64,000 bases of DNA from Polytrichum commune (Eukaryota > Streptophyta > Polytrichopsida > Polytrichales > Polytrichaceae): assembly GCA_950295325.1 (NCBI GenBank), contig OX485803.1, positions 38,827,554 to 38,891,553 on the forward strand, read 5' to 3'. This document shows positions 60,301 through 64,000 of the stretch, in pieces. The notes under the pieces are model-generated. The model had not been told where the DNA came from. It saw only the letters and a list, made by a program, of their open reading frames with translations, and searched no databases. A program made the position numbers and the translations under genes. Within the stretch, counting starts at the first letter, position 1; every line of letters starts with the position of its first letter.

Positions 60301-63203
60301 CTCCTTTTTCAATCTCTACGGCTTCAATATCTTCAGATGGAAGATCATAGTTTTCAAGTGTTGCGGCAACAACCTGATGAAGTACATACAATAAATTTAA
60401 TCATTATCTTGATTCAAAGAAGCCTCTGTTGATGAAAACATTGATACTGCTAGGCGTCTTTTGAAAAATAAGGTCAAATCCTGACTTGGCATATAAATTC
60501 AACATTATGATGTTGAATTCCTAAATGCTTCCTCACATTGTAAGATCATCAAGAAACAACTAGCGCCCAGCATGCTTGGGAAGTTCATTCAGGACAAAGA
60601 AGCACCACAGGAGCACATTTTGATGAATTAAACCCCACCTCATCAAATTCTGAAGAAATGTGCGAGTTTTGACCCATGAAGCCCACCTGCAAGTTCATCA
60701 CAAAGTAACAAGTTACCCCATGCGTTGGAATAAGGTACACTACACAATCTGCACAATGATTGGTACAAAATAGGATGAACGTCTGTCGACAAGAGTAGAC
60801 TTCAAGAAAATAGACTTAAATGACAAACTCCCAAAATACAAGAAATAGCAAGTACCATGGCAGCCAAAGCTTGTAGAGCAGCTGCCCGAATTGGAAGGCG
60901 ACGTTTATCCTCTCCATGTTCCCGTGCTAGAGCACAAAGGGATGGCACCAGGCCATCCAAATTGCGCATATAAGTTGCATCTGTCTGTTGAACAAATAAC
61001 ACATAGTGAGAACCGAAGAGACATTTTTTTCTCCTGTTAATGAAACTGATGTCTAGTTTCTGTCTGCACTAGATAATCGACTCATGCCAACTGCACTTCG
61101 TTGTTGGCTCCTTTGAAAAGAGACTAACTATTGAGGTTTTATGTCCCTGGATTTATCCAAAATCTGTCATCAAAATAATTGTGTACCTGTACTCTTATGA
61201 AGTCCACTAGGGTCTGGCAGCCAAGAATTCGCATGTTGTCCTGCCTTGGTTGATCAATGCATGCCTTGATCATATTAAGTGCGCTATTTGCAAACAGTGA
61301 CCTGGAAAGGGACCACAAAGCACATGAGATAGAGTAGGAATCAATCTCATAAACAACATCCGAAGTGAGAACAAAAGCAGCATAAAGCTTTGCCACCACA
61401 AATCGGGAAGGGACTCTTATTGGTTGCAACCCAAGGTTTTCCAATAGACCATCAAATCTTGAAGAAATCCCACAAGAATGGCCCAACAAAAAGACTATTG
61501 CCAAAACAACACATACACCATTCTAAGACTTTTGTATTTTGAGCGCTGCTGTAAATCCAACATCAAACTATTGAGACCAAACTTACATTTCATCCCTGCA
61601 GGATATAAAGAGCTTCGAGTATGCACGCATGATAACTCGGACAGTACCATAGTGCTCACTGCGCAGCTCCTTGGTTCCTTTTTGCTCAAGACCATTTGCA
61701 ATCTACAAGATTGGCATTTACCACACTGAGCTTTCACTTGCAGAAACACGCCCTAATCACTATGAATCACCCCAAAAATTTGAAATAAAAACCTCCAAGG
61801 ATCGTGATCTGATCCTGATGGCTAGTTATAAGATGAAATCACAGAACTCTTCATTATCATATTTCCAAGAACTCTCAACTGCCAAATGCTCTACACGAAT
61901 CTACATTTCATCAGAAGATCGTCACTGTTGTTCATATCCGGACCTGTTCAATAGAAGACAACTAATTCAGGTCATGCCAACACTTGACCTGAAAGAGATA
62001 ACATCAAACCTTAGTATCTGACCTTAGGAATACGCAGAGGATTTTTGACAGCATATTCAACCAGCTTGCCAATCTTGCGGTCGTTTGGCAACTCATCCTG
62101 CAAAAACATCAGTATGTCAAAGTTTAAGATTTCCAGCACCAACAAATGACCACATTATGCTCTCTACCCAAGGCCCGATGATATAATGATGAAGTTAGAG
62201 ATTTAGAAGTATTCAACTCGCCTTTTATGATAACATAGTCACAAGAATAAGTTCACTTCTAATTCACTTGGCAACATTCAGGGGGCTAAATAACTGTCAA
62301 GAACCTAAATCAATCACATCACGGCATCAAACCAACCACATTTTCCTGCCACCACTCCAACTTTAAGAATATTCTTCCCACAAAGTTACTTTTGAATTCC
62401 TTGTCAACATCCCGGGGCACTGCTACATAACCTGAATCAATTACCTCAAGATGTCAAACTAGCTACAGAACCCTGCCATCAACTCCGACTTCGAAGAGAG
62501 TGGAATAAAAAGTGGGAGTAACAGTCCCGCACTACTTATGCTGGCCCAAACCAGAGCTTGAGAACAGGAAGAGGGAAACTACAAACTTTTGTTCAACAGA
62601 TGTCCTTCTCCGAAAGTTTTAAACATGTTTGAGGTTTTTCAGGAGCCACATTTTCTCATTCAGGTATGAACCACAGACTGCAAGTCAGGGCCATACTTGA
62701 ATCACCAAATGTGGTATTGCTTGGACAAATCAATACGCATGTCAATTGCGCCTTTGCAGTAAACGATTAAGATGCACGATGCCAAGACTCACTCAAACCC
62801 GCACCCAAATCCTCACTCACAACCCCAAAGCACAGCCTGGAAATTTGTACATCCCTCTAAATAAGAGTATGTGTTGCAGATTGGATCCATGCGAAAAGGA
62901 GCTCCAACGATGCAATTATCCACACATCTCAATTTCACGAAGAACGCAAGTAGGTATATGGAGGTTGTTTAAGATCTACTTTCACCAAGACCCAAAGATC
63001 TAAAATCCAAGCTCTCTCTCTGGCCCCCTTGAACCAAACATTTCAAAAGTTTGGCGCCATATCCTTACCTGTGCTTTGGGATAGATGTCGGCAAGAAGCA
63101 TATTGTAGCGTTTCACGGGTTGTCTCGATCTAGCCCTGAGTGCAGGGCAACATACACACATGCTCCCACATACGGGCAGCACCCGCCTCGACATGAGCCC
63201 CAT
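54364..63203 (-). CDS. EFR3-type ARM-repeat protein, plasma-membrane anchor of PI4-kinase
   Basis: Nineteen exons, 5' to 3' on the minus strand: 63203-63069, 62097-62023, 61702-61587, 61301-61187, 60984-60856, 60686-60639, 60373-60162, 59939-59743, 59168-58876, 58546-58397, 58126-57602, 57349-57200, 57080-57005, 56880-56750, 56619-56425, 56213-56073, 55745-55608, 55296-55069, 54531-54364. All phases agree; 1073 residues. The N-terminus matches plant EFR3/SRL2 proteins: MGLMSRRVLPVCGSMCVCC, RSRQPVKRYN, NDRKIGKLVEYAVKNPLRIPK, RQDNMRILGCQTLVDF. The Cys cluster (12, 16, 18, 19) suits palmitoylation and membrane anchoring; helical repeats follow to about residue 490. Known EFR3 proteins anchor PI4-kinase alpha with TTC7/YPP1 partners. 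Exon 11 (residues 491-665) encodes a Ser-rich linker with three RTNSLGR-like repeats. The last intron holds a foldback element. Confidence 0.94.
54659..55018. mobile_element. Foldback element, family B copy 3 (last intron of the EFR3-like gene)
   Basis: Arms near-reverse-complementary to each other, with catttggcatgccaagag near the centre (about 54808) and an outer end ggataactctag at about 55009-55020, as in the copy at 12868-13210. Central sequence has diverged from the perfect palindrome seen in copy 1. It lies inside the 537-bp intron 54532-55068 and makes up most of it. Confidence 0.65.
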
Positions 63204-64000
63204 CCTGCTGGCCGGATCGGAGCACCGAGGGTTTCAAAAAATACCCACAGATCTCCACTCCTTCTATGTGTGACCACCACCTCCCACATACAGAACCCTT
63301 CTTCTAGTGCGGCATTGCTTAGGTAATCGATCGGCTCCGAGAATAAATGTCTTCGGAGGGGAGGCCACACGGATCAAATGAAATTTTCAGAACCTACGGA
63401 GGGAGGGAAACTGGACAGGGGCGAACGGACCCCGAGTGGCTTTATACCCTAACCACCCCATACCCTCCAGGTACCCGGCGGTACCCGGACCACAGAGGAT
63501 TTTCATCCTACTAATTTCCTACTCACAACGAAGATGCGTTTTCGGGAGTCGATTCCCGAAACCACAGCAGATAGAAGTCAACCGTCAACATTCCCGTGCC
63601 TTGGTGTTTGAACTTTGAAATGAGTAAATAAACGGTCACATAAGCTGTCGTGACACCATCATACCTATCCTGTGTGTGTTTTGCTCTGCTTTTTCGTTCT
63701 TCATCATTTGCTCTTATTACCCTGTGATGCCCGGCCAGGCTTCCCACATTTTCGGCCTAGCATGTGTCTCCACATTTCAAACATCACATTTTCAGGAAAT
63801 CACATTCTCCGCAAATTGATTGCGTAACCTTAGGCTCGCATTCTCTCTTCATCTTCTTTTGTCCTGCACTTCCCTGCATCCATGTTTATCCCAGCCTATG
63901 ATTTGTGGGTTTTCCAGGAAATAACATATGCTCTACGATTTACGTGACCTCTTCGCTTCCCTGCATCTTTTATCTATCCCACTGGGTTTCTTCGGTGGGT
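63204..64000. promoter_or_regulatory. 5' flank of the EFR3-like gene
   Basis: Upstream of the EFR3-like start codon on the minus strand. It is GC-richer than most of the window around 63180-63500 and contains no recognised exon of another gene. It likely includes the 5' UTR and core promoter, but no specific element can be pinned down. Confidence 0.4.

Overview
This is nuclear DNA of a land plant. The genes are intron-rich with GT/AG introns and code for plant-type proteins. An intronless M32 carboxypeptidase, a family that as far as I recall is absent from flowering plants but present in green algae, mosses and lycophytes, points to a bryophyte- or lycophyte-grade species. The sequence alone does not fix the species.

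Seven protein-coding genes could be modelled; codon phase carries through every exon junction listed. From left to right they are: the 3' part of a short-chain dehydrogenase/reductase (+, 1-4553); LSM7, an RNA-processing subunit (+, 9124-10896); a DUF726/TMCO4-type alpha/beta hydrolase with 16 exons (+, 21462-29500); a GT92 glycosyltransferase with 4 exons (+, 36348-40907); a single-exon M32 carboxypeptidase with a presequence (-, 41763-43673); translation initiation factor eIF3f with 6 exons (+, 49831-52876); and a 19-exon EFR3-type armadillo-repeat protein (-, 54364-63203). They are unrelated housekeeping genes and do not form an operon or a biosynthetic cluster.

The space between and inside genes is rich in old repeats. 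A degenerate LINE with extreme A+C bias fills about 13.85-20.2 kb and carries a later 278-bp insertion flanked by an 11-bp target duplication. A tRNA-derived SINE candidate lies just upstream. Several small inverted-repeat elements occur in two or three copies, often inside introns: a foldback family centred on TGGCATGCCA (three copies), a ~230-bp family (two copies in introns of the dehydrogenase gene), and a ~400-bp family (one copy in a DUF726 intron, one upstream of eIF3f). The 44.3-49.4 kb interval is built from nested inverted repeats. Intron 2 of the GT92 gene holds a diverged tandem array with a period of about 260 bp.

I found no rRNA or tRNA genes, no CRISPR array and no obviously new multi-gene system. 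The most distinctive observations are the intronless M32 gene, the tandem array inside GT92, the three-copy foldback family, the nested inverted repeats, and a repeated basic-x-x-S-hydrophobic-G-basic motif in the EFR3-like protein.
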